Of a DNA stretch of 64,000 nucleotides, positions 1 to 8,612 are shown piece after piece. Under the pieces are notes generated by a model, which had not been told where the DNA came from, ran no database searches, and saw nothing but the letters and a program-made list of their open reading frames with translations. The stretch spans positions 62,001 to 126,000 of the forward strand of contig CBDAMQ010000029.1 of assembly GCA_965197275.1 (NCBI GenBank), written 5' to 3'. Position 1 is the first letter of the stretch. Every line of letters begins with the position of its first letter. A program made the translations under genes and the position numbers. This stretch comes from DASCOT01 sp965197275. GTDB lineage: Bacteria > Acidobacteriota > UBA890 > WLXD01.

Positions 1-727
1 CGCCGGCATAGTCCCAGAACCAGCGGAAGTTGAAGTGGAACCGGTTCCTGTTGAACGGGCGCGCCGGTGCTGGACCAAGCCACATGTCGTAGTCGACGCC
101 GGCCGGCACCGGTTCGTCGGCAAGCAGCGGCACTTCGGGCAACCAGTTCATGTAGGCCCAGGCGCGCACCGTCCGGATGCGTCCCAGATGGCCAGCCTGG
201 AGATACGACACCGCGTCCATCCAGTGCTGGCCACTGCGCTGCCACTGCCCCATCTGCACCACGCGATCGTGGCGGCGTGCGGCTGCAACCATGATCTCGC
301 ACTCCTGTACCGAGTTGGCGAGCGGCTTCTCCACGTAGAGGTCTTTTCCGGCCTCGCAGGCCCTCACCATCGGCAAGCAGTGCGAGTGATCCGGGGTGCC
401 GATGATGACGGCATCGATGTCGTCGTCGTCCAGGAGGGCGCGATAATCGCCGTACGCGGCCGGTCGGATTGACGTCGCTTCCTCTACATCGCTGGCGCGC
501 CGCATGAGCACGTTCCGGTCGACGTCGCAGAGCGCAGCGCACTCGACGTCGGGGAGCTTGAGCATAGAGCTCAGATCCGCGAAACCCATACCGTTGCAGC
601 CGATGACGCCGACGCGGATCCGGTCGCTCGGCGCCACGCGCCGGCGCGCGCCCGTCATCCCGGGAAGGCTCAGCGCGGCCACGGCCGTCGTTGTGTTACG
701 GACGAATGTGCGGCGCGATTGCGTCAT
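1..727 (-). CDS. Gfo/Idh/MocA family oxidoreductase, Tat-exported (partial, 3' end missing)
   Basis: NAD(P)-dependent oxidoreductase of the Gfo/Idh/MocA family; about 242 N-terminal residues are visible and the gene runs off the left edge. The N-terminus has a twin-arginine motif (SRRTFVR, residues 4-10) and an Ala/Leu-rich stretch, so export by the Tat pathway with bound cofactor is likely. The Rossmann glycine motif (GVIGCNGMG, about 40-48), IIGTPDHSH (about 108-116) and the family EKP motif (133-135, with the conserved lysine) are all present. Exported members of this family are common in Planctomycetota, Acidobacteriota and Bacteroidota and usually act on sugars; the substrate here cannot be told. 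Its start overlaps the stop of the upstream D-aminoacylase by 4 bp (ATGA), so the two are probably co-translated. Confidence 0.85.
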   Translation of the reverse strand, partial: MTQSRRTFVRNTTTAVAALSLPGMTGARRRVAPSDRIRVGVIGCNGMGFADLSSMLKLPDVECAALCDVDRNVLMRRASDVEEATSIRPAAYGDYRALLDDDDIDAVIIGTPDHSHCLPMVRACEAGKDLYVEKPLANSVQECEIMVAAARRHDRVVQMGQWQRSGQHWMDAVSYLQAGHLGRIRTVRAWAYMNWLPEVPLLADEPVPAGVDYDMWLGPAPARPFNRNRFHFNFRWFWDYAG

Positions 728-2444
728 GAGGCTCCTTCTGCATGCGGCTTCAAGAGAACGTCGCCCGCCAGCGCTCCGGTGTGGCGACCATCATCGATCG
801 AGATCATGCCGTTCACCAGCACGAGCTTCACGCCGGTGGCGTACTGGTGAGCGTCGGCGTAGGTCGCGCGATCGGAGATCGTGGTCGCGTCGAAGACAAC
901 CACGTCGGCCTTGAAGCCCTCCAGTAGCAGGCCACGGTCCTTCAGGCCCAGGAACTGCGCCGGCAGCGAGGTCATCTTGCGCACCGCATCGGGGAGGGTC
1001 AGCAGGCCCTCCTCGCGAACGAAGCGACGCAGCACGATCGACTGACTGCCGAACGACCGCGGATGGGCGCGTACCGGAGGGGCGTCGTCGTTCACGGGGG
1101 CGAAGCCCTCGCCGTCGCTGCTGACCATTACCCAGTCCTGACGCAACGCGTGCCGCATGTCGTCGGGCGATTGCGATGCCGCGGCGTAGAGCATGTCAGG
1201 CTCGTCGAGGATCAGGTCGGCGACGATGTCGAAGCCGTCCCTGCCCTGATCTTCGGCGAGCTGATCGATCGTCCGCTCGAGCATCTCGGGGTACTCGTCG
1301 GTGACCTTGATGCGGAAGTCATGCCATCCCCAGCGCGCCACCCAGCTGGGATCCGCCCGCCGGGGCTCATAGGTAGAAGCGCGAAGCCGGGCACGCATGG
1401 CATCGTCGACAAGGGCGCGCTGTAGCTCGGCCACGAACTGGCCCCGGATCGCGTTGCGCTGCTGCAGCGAGACGTCGGCGCTGCGTTCGCTGCGCCGCAT
1501 GCGGCGACGCAAATCGGCCAGCGGAGCCAGATCCGCGGGAATGTCGACCAGATCGGTGATGAAATCGATCGGAGCGCCCTGCAAGAAAGGGTATTGATCG
1601 GCGGTGATGCGCACACCGCGCGCCCGTGCCTCGTTGACCATGGCCACGACGCGGCGCATCTCGTCCCAGTTGTCGCGACCGGCGGCCTTCAGGTGGGTGA
1701 TCTGCACCGGCACGCCCGCCTGTTCGCTGATGCGGATGATCTCGTCGGCGGCCTCGAGGATGCTCCCCGCCTCATCGCGTATGTGCGAGATGTACACGCC
1801 GCCGAACTCGGCTACGGGCTCGGTGACGGCGACCACCTCCTCGGTGCTGACGTGGATATTGAGACCGCCGTACTCGAGGCCGGGCTGATGCCCCAGGCGC
1901 CGTCGCTCATCCCCTGGCTCACCATCGACCGCATCCGGGCGATTTCTTCGGGGGTCGCCCCCCGCTGATTATCCTCGCCCATCACCTCGCGCCGGATGCT
2001 GTTGAACGGCGCCATCATCACGGCGTTGGCGCCGATTCCGCCGGCCTCCCAGCGCTCCTTGGTCGCCGCGATTCGGAAGCTGCCCGAGCCGTCGCTTCCG
2101 GTGCGCACCGTGGTGACGCCCTGAATCAGGTAATTGAGGATGGCGTTGGCCTCGGTGCTGTCGAAGGCGTCGTCGACGTGGGTGTGCAGGTCGATGAAGC
2201 CCGGTGCCACCACCAACCTGTCCGCATCGATCCTCCGGGAGGCGCCGCGGCTCGAAAGGTCGCCAATCTCGGCGATCGTGTCGCCGCGGATGCCGACGTC
2301 GGCGACGAACCAGGGGTTACCGGTGCCGTTGACGATCCGGCCGTTGCGGATCAGCAGATCGAAGTCGTCGGCCGGAGCTCGGGCGCCGGCGGTCGGAGCG
2401 ATCGCGGCGGCGACCAGAGCCAGAAGAAGTGTGCGGGATCTCAT
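724..2444 (-). pseudogene. N-acyl-D-amino-acid deacylase (D-aminoacylase), frameshifted
   Basis: Amidohydrolase of the D-aminoacylase family, which hydrolyses N-acyl-D-amino acids. The N-terminal part (from 2444, signal peptide MRSRTLLLALVAAAIAPTAGA) carries the metal-binding HTH at residues 87-89. The C-terminal part ends in the family's typical ATYADAHQY...VLVNG...DDGRHTGA segment. The two parts are in different frames. After DGAWGIS the reading frame has lost one base near 1884; restoring it gives a continuous GIS-T-GLEYGG-type sequence into VSTEEVVAVTEP. The rest is well preserved, so this is either a very recent mutation or a sequencing/assembly error. It overlaps the downstream oxidoreductase by 4 bp. 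Start 2444 was chosen because it gives a clean signal peptide. Confidence 0.82.
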
Positions 2445-2548
2445 CGGTCGAGCAGCCTTCGCCGAGCGGCGGGTCGGCTCGCAGTCATGCTGGGAGAGGC
2501 GGAGCAATGTCGTATAGGATGGCCCGCAACCAGGGGAGACTTCGAGGC

Positions 2549-3847
2549 ATGTCACTGCTGTCCGGCCGCATCGCGGCTCTGGGTACCGAGAACGCGTTCA
2601 AGCTGGGCGTTGACATCCAGCGCTGCCTGGATCGTGGGATGGAGGTCATCAAGTTCAATCTGGGCGAGCCCGACTTCGACAGTGCCGAGCACATCAACCG
2701 CGAGGCTATCGCACAGATCAAGGCTGGCAACTCCCATTACTGCGACCCCGCCGGATTGCCGCGGTTTCGCGACAGCATCGCGCAGCACGTCTCGAGCAGC
2801 CGCGGGATCGAGGTCGATCCCGACTGCGTGGTGGTTACCTCGGGGGCCAAGCCGCCGATCAGCTACAGCTTTCAAACCTATGTCGACGCCGGCGACGAGG
2901 TGATCTACCCGAGCCCGGGATTCCCGATCTACGAGTCCTGGGTCACGTATCTGGGCGCGGTGCCGGTACCGTTGCAGCTGTCGGAGGAGGCGGGTTTCGC
3001 CTTCGCCGCCGCCGACCTGGCGGCGCTGATCACCGAGCGCACCAAGTTGATCATCCTCTGCTCGCCATCGAACCCGACCGGCGGCGTGGTCTCGGACGAG
3101 GTCCTGAGGGAGACCGCCGCGGTGATTCGGGAGCGCTGCCGCCCCGAGGTCAGGATCTACGCCGACGAGGTCTACGAGCACATCCTGTTCGACGGTGAGG
3201 CACACCACAGCATTGCCTCCCACCCCGGGATGGCCGAGCGCACCGTTCTGGTGAGCGGCCACTCGAAGGGGTTCGCGATGACCGGTTGGCGGCTGGGATA
3301 TGCGGTGTTGCCGACGGTCGAGGAGGCGTCGATCTTCAAGCAGCTCAACATCAACATCGTCTCGTGCGTGCCGCCGTTCATCCAGGAAGCGGGACGCGAG
3401 GCGTATGACAGCCCTGAGTCTGCTGCGACGGTGAGCGAAATGGTGCGGGCGTTCGAAAGACGCCGTGACTGGGTAGTGCCGGCGCTTGGCGGCATCGACG
3501 GCATCCGCTGCCAAAACCCCAAGGGCGCCTTCTACATATTCCCGAACGTCGCTGGAGCCTGCGAGCGACTCGGGATTCTCGAGGCCCACGAGGCCATGGC
3601 GCCGCAGGCGCGCGCGCGCACCAGCCCCTCGGGGCTGCTGCAGATGTTCCTCCTTTACCGCTACGGCGTGGCGACGATGGATCGTCCCTCCTTCGGCGCG
3701 ATCGGTGCCGAGGGCCAGCACTACCTGAGGCTGTCCATCGCTACCGGAATTGAGCAGATCAAGCGCGGCGTAGCGCGCATCGCCGAGGCCGTCGAGGATC
3801 CGCAGGGCTTCGCGAGTTTTCTCGAGGAGGAACGTCTGTGGGACTGA
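2549..3847 (+). CDS. PLP-dependent class I/II aminotransferase
   Basis: Fold-type I aminotransferase of the aspartate aminotransferase (AT class I/II) group, 432 residues. Visible motifs are the substrate-binding NLGEPDFDS near the N-terminus, the YPSPGFPIYES segment, CSPSNPTGG, the PLP-contacting YADEVYEH, and the Schiff-base lysine K240 in SKGFAMTGWRLGY. Start 2549 has GGGGAGA about 10 bases upstream; in-frame starts further up (2429, 2519) would reach into or next to the divergent D-aminoacylase promoter region. It is followed after 34 bp by a 2-hydroxyacid dehydrogenase, which suggests a shared pathway in which an amino acid is transaminated and the oxo-acid is reduced. The amino-donor preference cannot be read from sequence. 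Confidence 0.88.
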   Translation: MSLLSGRIAALGTENAFKLGVDIQRCLDRGMEVIKFNLGEPDFDSAEHINREAIAQIKAGNSHYCDPAGLPRFRDSIAQHVSSSRGIEVDPDCVVVTSGAKPPISYSFQTYVDAGDEVIYPSPGFPIYESWVTYLGAVPVPLQLSEEAGFAFAAADLAALITERTKLIILCSPSNPTGGVVSDEVLRETAAVIRERCRPEVRIYADEVYEHILFDGEAHHSIASHPGMAERTVLVSGHSKGFAMTGWRLGYAVLPTVEEASIFKQLNINIVSCVPPFIQEAGREAYDSPESAATVSEMVRAFERRRDWVVPALGGIDGIRCQNPKGAFYIFPNVAGACERLGILEAHEAMAPQARARTSPSGLLQMFLLYRYGVATMDRPSFGAIGAEGQHYLRLSIATGIEQIKRGVARIAEAVEDPQGFASFLEEERLWD

Positions 3848-3881
3848 GCCGAGCGTCCCGGCGCCGCGCCGGAGGAGTCGA

Positions 3882-4916
3882 GTGAGCGATTCGAGGATCT
3901 TCGTGACCCGCAAGATGCCCGAGCCTGGAATGACGATTCTCGCCGAGTCGGAAGCGACAATCACGGTTTGCAAGGAGGTCGAAGCGGAGGGCCTGAGTCG
4001 GGAGGAGCTGTACGAGGGCGTTCGCGGCTGCGATGTGCTCGTGTCGTTGCTCACCGAGCAGGTCGACCGCGACCTGATGATGGTCAACGAGGGTCTGCTT
4101 GGCATCGCCAATATGGCAGTGGGCTTCAACAACATCGATATCGCCGCCGCCACGGAGCTGGGGATCCCGGTCTCCAACACTCCAGGCGTTCTGACCGACA
4201 CCACCGCTGACTTAGCGTGGGCGCTGATACTGGCGGTGGCGCGGCGAATCCCGCAAGCACATGACTACATGGCCCAAGGTGGCTACAAGATATGGGGGCC
4301 GAACCTCTTCCTTGGCGGAGATGTAGGCCCCGGCGCCAGCGGCCGGCGCAAGGTGTTGGGCATCGTCGGGTATGGGCGCATAGGTGCCGCGGTAGCCAAG
4401 CGGGCGCTCGGGTTCGACATGGAAGTCCTGGCATTCGATCCCTACGCGCGGAAGGCGGTCGACGAATCTCAGTGGGCCAACTGGGCCGACTTCGGGGAGC
4501 TCCTCGAGCGCAGCGACTTCGTCAGCCTGCATCCGCTGCTCACCGACGACACGCATCATCTGATCGGGGAGGCGGAGCTACGCCGGATGAAACCCACCGC
4601 CTACCTGGTCAACACCTCGCGAGGACCCGTGGTGGACGAGGCGGCGCTGGTTCGCGCCCTCCGTGAGGCCTGGATCGCCGGTGCTGGGCTCGATGTCTAC
4701 GAGGACGAGCCGGCGATGGCGCCGGGGCTCGCCGAGCTGGACAACGCGGTGCTGTTGCCGCATATCGCCAGCGCCTCGCTCGACACGCGCGGCAAGATGA
4801 GCGCCATAGCGGCGACCAATGCGCTCGCCCATCTTCGCCACGAGCGCGCCGCCAACCCGGTCAACTCCGAGGTCTATGAGAGCGTGCCTTATCGCCGGCG
4901 CACGGGCGCTGCCTGA
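3882..4916 (+). CDS. D-isomer-specific 2-hydroxyacid dehydrogenase (glyoxylate/hydroxypyruvate reductase-like)
   Basis: NAD(P)H-dependent reductase of the D-2-hydroxyacid dehydrogenase family, 344 residues. It has the central Rossmann motif GIVGYGRIG and the catalytic triad Arg247 (NTSRGPVVDE), Glu274 (DVYEDEP) and His294 (LLPHIASAS). The N-terminal VGFNNIDIAAATELGIPVSNTPG region and the overall length resemble glyoxylate reductases. The GTG start at 3882 is preceded by a strong ribosome-binding site, GGAGGAG at 3871-3877. It lies 34 bp behind the aminotransferase, so an operon is likely. Glyoxylate, hydroxypyruvate or another short 2-oxo-acid are all possible substrates. Confidence 0.88.
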   Translation: MSDSRIFVTRKMPEPGMTILAESEATITVCKEVEAEGLSREELYEGVRGCDVLVSLLTEQVDRDLMMVNEGLLGIANMAVGFNNIDIAAATELGIPVSNTPGVLTDTTADLAWALILAVARRIPQAHDYMAQGGYKIWGPNLFLGGDVGPGASGRRKVLGIVGYGRIGAAVAKRALGFDMEVLAFDPYARKAVDESQWANWADFGELLERSDFVSLHPLLTDDTHHLIGEAELRRMKPTAYLVNTSRGPVVDEAALVRALREAWIAGAGLDVYEDEPAMAPGLAELDNAVLLPHIASASLDTRGKMSAIAATNALAHLRHERAANPVNSEVYESVPYRRRTGAA

Positions 4917-5038
4917 GCGAGCCCTACGGGCGTCGAAGGAACCCTACGACAAACCAAGAGAACTGATCAGCTAACGGCAAATGGACTTTTTGAGGGTGGC
5001 TGGTCGGGATCTGGTGCCAGTGTTGACTATTTGAGCAG

Positions 5039-5094
5039 TGTCCAAGAGAGGACTTGAACCTCCACGGGGCCGAAGCCCACTAGGTCCTGAACCT
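5039..5094 (-). other. Truncated 3' fragment of a tRNA-Leu gene
   Basis: These 56 bases match the 3' part of the intact tRNA-Leu(CAG) at 6353-6436 in the same orientation. The acceptor 3' strand plus T-arm (28 bases, one mismatch) and the anticodon loop region (16 bases, identical) are conserved. The variable arm differs but still forms a good stem (GGGC-TTCG-GCCC in tRNA sense). The similarity stops inside the anticodon stem and no D-arm or 5' acceptor strand follows, so it cannot be a working tRNA. Such 3' tRNA pieces are what site-specific integration at a tRNA gene leaves behind; a decayed duplicate tRNA is the alternative. Confidence 0.8.
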
Positions 5095-5182
5095 GCGCAC
5101 GAACGACCGTCAGATCCGAGCCCGCTTCCCCGACGCGGTGTGGCGAAGCGGCGAGCTCGACCCCGGACTAGAGCCGACCCGG

Positions 5183-6013
5183 TCATCGCGGAACGTTGTC
5201 CGGGCCCCCGGGCGACCCCTCGAAGCCGGGCTTGCAGTGCGTGAGCACGACCCTGATGTTGGACAGGGGATCGGTGTCGAACGTCATCAGCTTGGAGATT
5301 TGCTCCTGGTCGGCGAACGAGACCACGGTGATCTGAGCTGTTGTCGCGCAGTAGAAATCGAGCGAGGTCTCGCCGGATACGGAATAGATCGCGCCGCCCA
5401 CCGACGTCGGCACGAACTCCACGACGTCGCCGCCGACGGTGTCCTCAGCGGCCTCGTCCGCAGCCACCCCGGACGCGGCGACCGGCCCGTACTCAGCGTA
5501 CTCGGTCGCCATGACCGGCTCATCCTCACCCTCCAAATGATCGTCCGGCGCTAGCTGCAGCGACGAAACGAGCTCGCTGCCGCTGGTGTCATCGATGACG
5601 AAGGCGATCGTCGTGGGCGGCTCGTTCTCGGGCCCCAGGTTCACCATGCCGTCGTGGAACGGCAGCGTGATCGACGCGGCGCGCGACGGAACCATCAACC
5701 CGTTGTCTCCGACGATGAGCACGAACCTCCCCGATTCGAAGTCACGGGGTGCGGCCGGCCGTTCGGGGTTGTCGGGCAGCAGGTCCTGTATGACCTTGCG
5801 GAGGCAGTCGACATCGAAGCTGCTTTCGTCGTAACGGGCACTGTCGTGCAGGAAGCTGGCAACCGTCGCCGGGGCGACCGCGTCGAGCATTTCCACGTCG
5901 TACTGCGGCTCCGATTCGTCCATCGCGAAACAGAGCGACGGGACGGTCTCCTGCCCGTGGATCGGGGCGGGATGGAGCAGAGCGGCGAGGGCTATCCATG
6001 GCGCTGGGTTCAT
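5183..6013 (-). CDS. Secreted protein of unknown function
   Basis: 276 residues with a Sec signal peptide (MNPAPWIALAALLHPAPIHGQ, cleavage likely after HGQ) and a mature part that is acidic and free of membrane segments. I recognise no domain. Cysteines are few (C...DCL, FYCATT, THCKP), which could allow disulfides in the periplasm. It sits alone between a tRNA-Leu fragment and the intact tRNA-Leu, so it is the only gene of that islet. The start at 6013 was preferred over 6049 because it begins directly with the signal peptide. Function cannot be inferred. Confidence 0.65.
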   Translation of the reverse strand: MNPAPWIALAALLHPAPIHGQETVPSLCFAMDESEPQYDVEMLDAVAPATVASFLHDSARYDESSFDVDCLRKVIQDLLPDNPERPAAPRDFESGRFVLIVGDNGLMVPSRAASITLPFHDGMVNLGPENEPPTTIAFVIDDTSGSELVSSLQLAPDDHLEGEDEPVMATEYAEYGPVAASGVAADEAAEDTVGGDVVEFVPTSVGGAIYSVSGETSLDFYCATTAQITVVSFADQEQISKLMTFDTDPLSNIRVVLTHCKPGFEGSPGGPDNVPR

Positions 6014-6352
6014 CGTTGTCCTCCGGCTATGCTTGGCCCGATCTCGCACCGGAGGGTAGCCCTCGGCCCAGGCGAGTCACAATACGCACACGTCAGCCAC
6101 GTCAACCGGGTCGGGCGCGGGAGACCATGGCCAGGTGGTGGCGGCAACCACGGCGCTGACGGTCATGCTCAGGCCTGCAAGATACCTTCCCCGGGCCTGC
6201 TGGGAGTGTGAGCGAAGTCACAGCTCAGAACAGCGGAGCAGGCGTTCCCCTTACCCGCGCGTTGCTTCTTTGGCCCGAAAGACCGAGGCAGAGCCTGGCC
6301 GACCTGTACGCTCGGCGCCACAACTCATTAGTTATCAGCCGCTTACATCGAG
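6014..6352. other. Intergenic region inside the tRNA-Leu islet
   Basis: 339 bases between the secreted protein and the 3' end of tRNA-Leu. No convincing coding frame, repeat or terminator hairpin was seen. The upstream region of the secreted protein gene must lie in its left part, but I found no clear promoter. Confidence 0.5.
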
Positions 6353-6436
6353 TGCCCAAGAGAGGACTTGAACCTCCACGAGCCTAAGCTCACTAGGTCC
6401 TGAACCTAGCGCGTCTGCCAATTCCGCCACTTGGGC
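6353..6436 (-). tRNA. tRNA-Leu, anticodon CAG
   Basis: An 84-base class II tRNA. Acceptor strands GCCCAAG/CTTGGGC pair over 7 bp with discriminator A. The anticodon stem CTAGG/CCTAG holds loop TTCAGGA, giving anticodon CAG. A long variable arm (GAGCTTAGGCTC) identifies tRNA-Leu, and the T-loop is TTCAAGT. The 3' CCA is not encoded. Its 3' end faces the islet that carries the partial copy of the same tRNA about 1.3 kb away. Confidence 0.95.
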
Positions 6437-6447
6437 AATAGCGGGCG

Positions 6448-6456
6448 AGTATAGCA
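6448..6456 (-). promoter_or_regulatory. Extended -10 promoter element of tRNA-Leu
   Basis: In minus-strand sense the sequence reads TGCTATACT, an extended -10 (TGnTATACT) placed about 12 bases before the first tRNA base. Transcription would start a few bases before the tRNA. No good -35 hexamer is seen at 16-18 bp spacing, which fits an extended -10 promoter. Confidence 0.5.
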
Positions 6457-6500
6457 AGGGTGGAGCAGACCGTGGCGACATCCAATCGAGCCCTGACAGC

Positions 6501-8336
6501 TCAGCGCATGAGGGGCAGATTGGGCTCCACCGATGGACGTATCAGAACACCGAGGTTGCGGGTGTCGCCACTTCCCTCGGTGTCGAATATGGGCAGCGTC
6601 CCTTGCTCAGACCAGATGCTGAGCCGGTACAGCCAGCTGGGCCCCTCGATGTAACGCTGCGCTTCGTCGACCGTCAGCGTGAGCTCGACCGCCGTCTGCG
6701 GCTCCATGCGCTGCTCGATCACCTGGCTGCCGAAGCGCACCACGACGCGGTTGGGCTGCGAGCGATTGCGGATCCGGAGCTTGATGCGCTCGGCCGGGGC
6801 GGCGGTCCGCAGCACGACCTCGGCGTCGCGTCCTCCCTTGGTCCAGAATCCGCCGATGCCCGACTCCGACAGGTAAGTGTTGTCGTCCAGGAAGTAGATG
6901 TGGAACATCGCCGGCCGCGCCAGGACTTGTCGCCGCGCTCGCGGGTTGGTGTTGAACGGCAGGTTGTGGAGAATCGTCAGCTCGACCGGGAACAGGGTGT
7001 ACGGCAAACGAGTCGTGTGCGCGGCCGGTCGCAGGGAAGCGGTCACCGGGCTCAGAACGATCTGGGCCAGGCAGACGCCCCAGACCACCCACGAGGCCGC
7101 TGAGGCGGCGACGCGCGAGCCGATGGGCAGTAGGAAGAAGAGCACCGGATAGACGTTGGCGAAATAACGGCTGCCGACCGTGCCACCGCCTCCGATCCAG
7201 TTGCCGCGGACGTACAGCAGTATCGCCAGGATCTCCAGAAGCCAGAAAGCGGCGAGGAGGCTGCGCGGGCTCAGCGGCCGCCGTCGGTCGCCGCTCAGGA
7301 ACAGCACCAACGCCAGGACGGCGGGGAACATGTAGAGCACCATGCCGCCGTTGCGCCCGATCCATACATAGATGACGTCGCGGGCGAACGTGTCGAGCGG
7401 CGGTAGAGCGGCGGCGAGATCCTCCAGGTTGGTGGTCATGTCGATGCCAATCGAATCGAACGTCTTATCCGGCCCCATGAACGGGTACGAGGTATTGACG
7501 TTGAACTGTCGGCGGTCGCCGCCCTGGTAGTTGGGGCTGCCGATCCACGCCCAGGTAACCGCGAACATCGCCACGATGACGCCGGCGCACAGCGTGCCGC
7601 AGACGAAGGCCCGCCCCCACCGTCGTCGCCAAAGCTGCCATAGCAACAGTGGTCCGACGAGCAGCAGGTTCGGCGGCTTTGAGAAGATCGCCAGCCCGTA
7701 GATCAGCGCCGCTGCGTAATCGGTCCAGGCGCCGTCGAGCAGCGAGTTCCACCTCGTGTCTGCAGGCCCGACCGGGGCTTCCTTGTACAACCACAAGAAG
7801 GTGGCCAGAAACATCAGCGTGCAGTTGAACCACTCCGGCGTCATCCAGAAGAAGTAAAGGGTGACGACAGAGGCGAGCACGTAAGTGGTGGTGAACAGAC
7901 TCGCCACCGCCGACGAGGATTCGCGGCGGGCATATGCGTAGCCGGCGGCGAGCATCATCGCCAGCAGCAGCGCGTGCAGCACGAAGAAACCGTTGTCGCC
8001 GAAGAGGCGGACGAACGGTGCCGCCACCAGGGGGTAGATCCACGCCTTGGAGTAGTACAGGTGGCCGTTGGCCGGATTGCGGACCAGGAAGATCCCCGAC
8101 GGGCCGCCGCTGTAGCCGGCGGCGTAGACGCGCTCGAGATCTCCGCGCTCGTAGCGGATATCGCCGTCGTACGCGAAGCTGTAGGCCATCGAGTGGTAGA
8201 CGGCCTCGTCGCTCCAGAAGATGCCCGTGTTGGCGCCGTTGGTCTTGCTGTCGGGAACGCGCAAGGTGGCCGCGTAGCCGAGAGCAGCGAGGGAGATGAG
8301 CACCAGGACCAGCGCGGGCAGGCGGCGTCCGAGCAT
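6501..8336 (-). CDS. Polytopic membrane protein, possible GT-C type glycosyltransferase
   Basis: 611 residues. An N-terminal membrane anchor (MLGRRLPALVLVLISLAALGY) is followed by a loop with SDEAVYHSMAYSFAYDG, then about ten hydrophobic segments up to about residue 440, and a soluble C-terminal domain of about 150 residues predicted to be beta-rich. The architecture (an acidic residue in the first extracytoplasmic loop, many membrane spans, a C-terminal soluble domain) resembles lipid-linked-sugar glycosyltransferases of the GT-C fold, but I do not see a diagnostic family motif. It stands alone between tRNA-Leu and rnr, which lies on the opposite strand. Function is therefore only suggested. 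Confidence 0.6.
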   Translation of the reverse strand: MLGRRLPALVLVLISLAALGYAATLRVPDSKTNGANTGIFWSDEAVYHSMAYSFAYDGDIRYERGDLERVYAAGYSGGPSGIFLVRNPANGHLYYSKAWIYPLVAAPFVRLFGDNGFFVLHALLLAMMLAAGYAYARRESSSAVASLFTTTYVLASVVTLYFFWMTPEWFNCTLMFLATFLWLYKEAPVGPADTRWNSLLDGAWTDYAAALIYGLAIFSKPPNLLLVGPLLLWQLWRRRWGRAFVCGTLCAGVIVAMFAVTWAWIGSPNYQGGDRRQFNVNTSYPFMGPDKTFDSIGIDMTTNLEDLAAALPPLDTFARDVIYVWIGRNGGMVLYMFPAVLALVLFLSGDRRRPLSPRSLLAAFWLLEILAILLYVRGNWIGGGGTVGSRYFANVYPVLFFLLPIGSRVAASAASWVVWGVCLAQIVLSPVTASLRPAAHTTRLPYTLFPVELTILHNLPFNTNPRARRQVLARPAMFHIYFLDDNTYLSESGIGGFWTKGGRDAEVVLRTAAPAERIKLRIRNRSQPNRVVVRFGSQVIEQRMEPQTAVELTLTVDEAQRYIEGPSWLYRLSIWSEQGTLPIFDTEGSGDTRNLGVLIRPSVEPNLPLMR

Positions 8337-8612
8337 GCGCGAGAGGGTACAACAGCCCGCGTCGGCGCGTCCGAGCGCCAGGTGCTATGCTTCCGGCGTG
8401 GCCGTACGCTGACCGGTACCACGGGTTGCGGCCGCGCGAAGGGCCTTCCGTCTCGCTCACCCACCCCGATCTCGGGGCGCGGACGGTTTCGCGGCCCCGC
8501 GGCGCGACCACTCAATGCGCAGCATCGAACGGCGCAGCATTGCACCAGACATTCGAATCCGAGGACACGATGGGACTGCGCGCACCGAACAACTGTCAGC
8601 ATAGAGCTGTAG

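Noticed and set aside
2552..4204. 550-codon minus-strand frame opposite the aminotransferase and dehydrogenase
   Set aside because: Shadow of codon bias in two well-identified plus-strand genes.
5095..6352. Functional integrative element
   Set aside because: No integrase, excisionase or other mobility gene is present; at best it is a remnant.
8337..8612. Promoter candidates between the divergent membrane protein and rnr (TATGCT near 8391)
   Set aside because: No matching -35 at proper spacing, so it is not listed as a feature.
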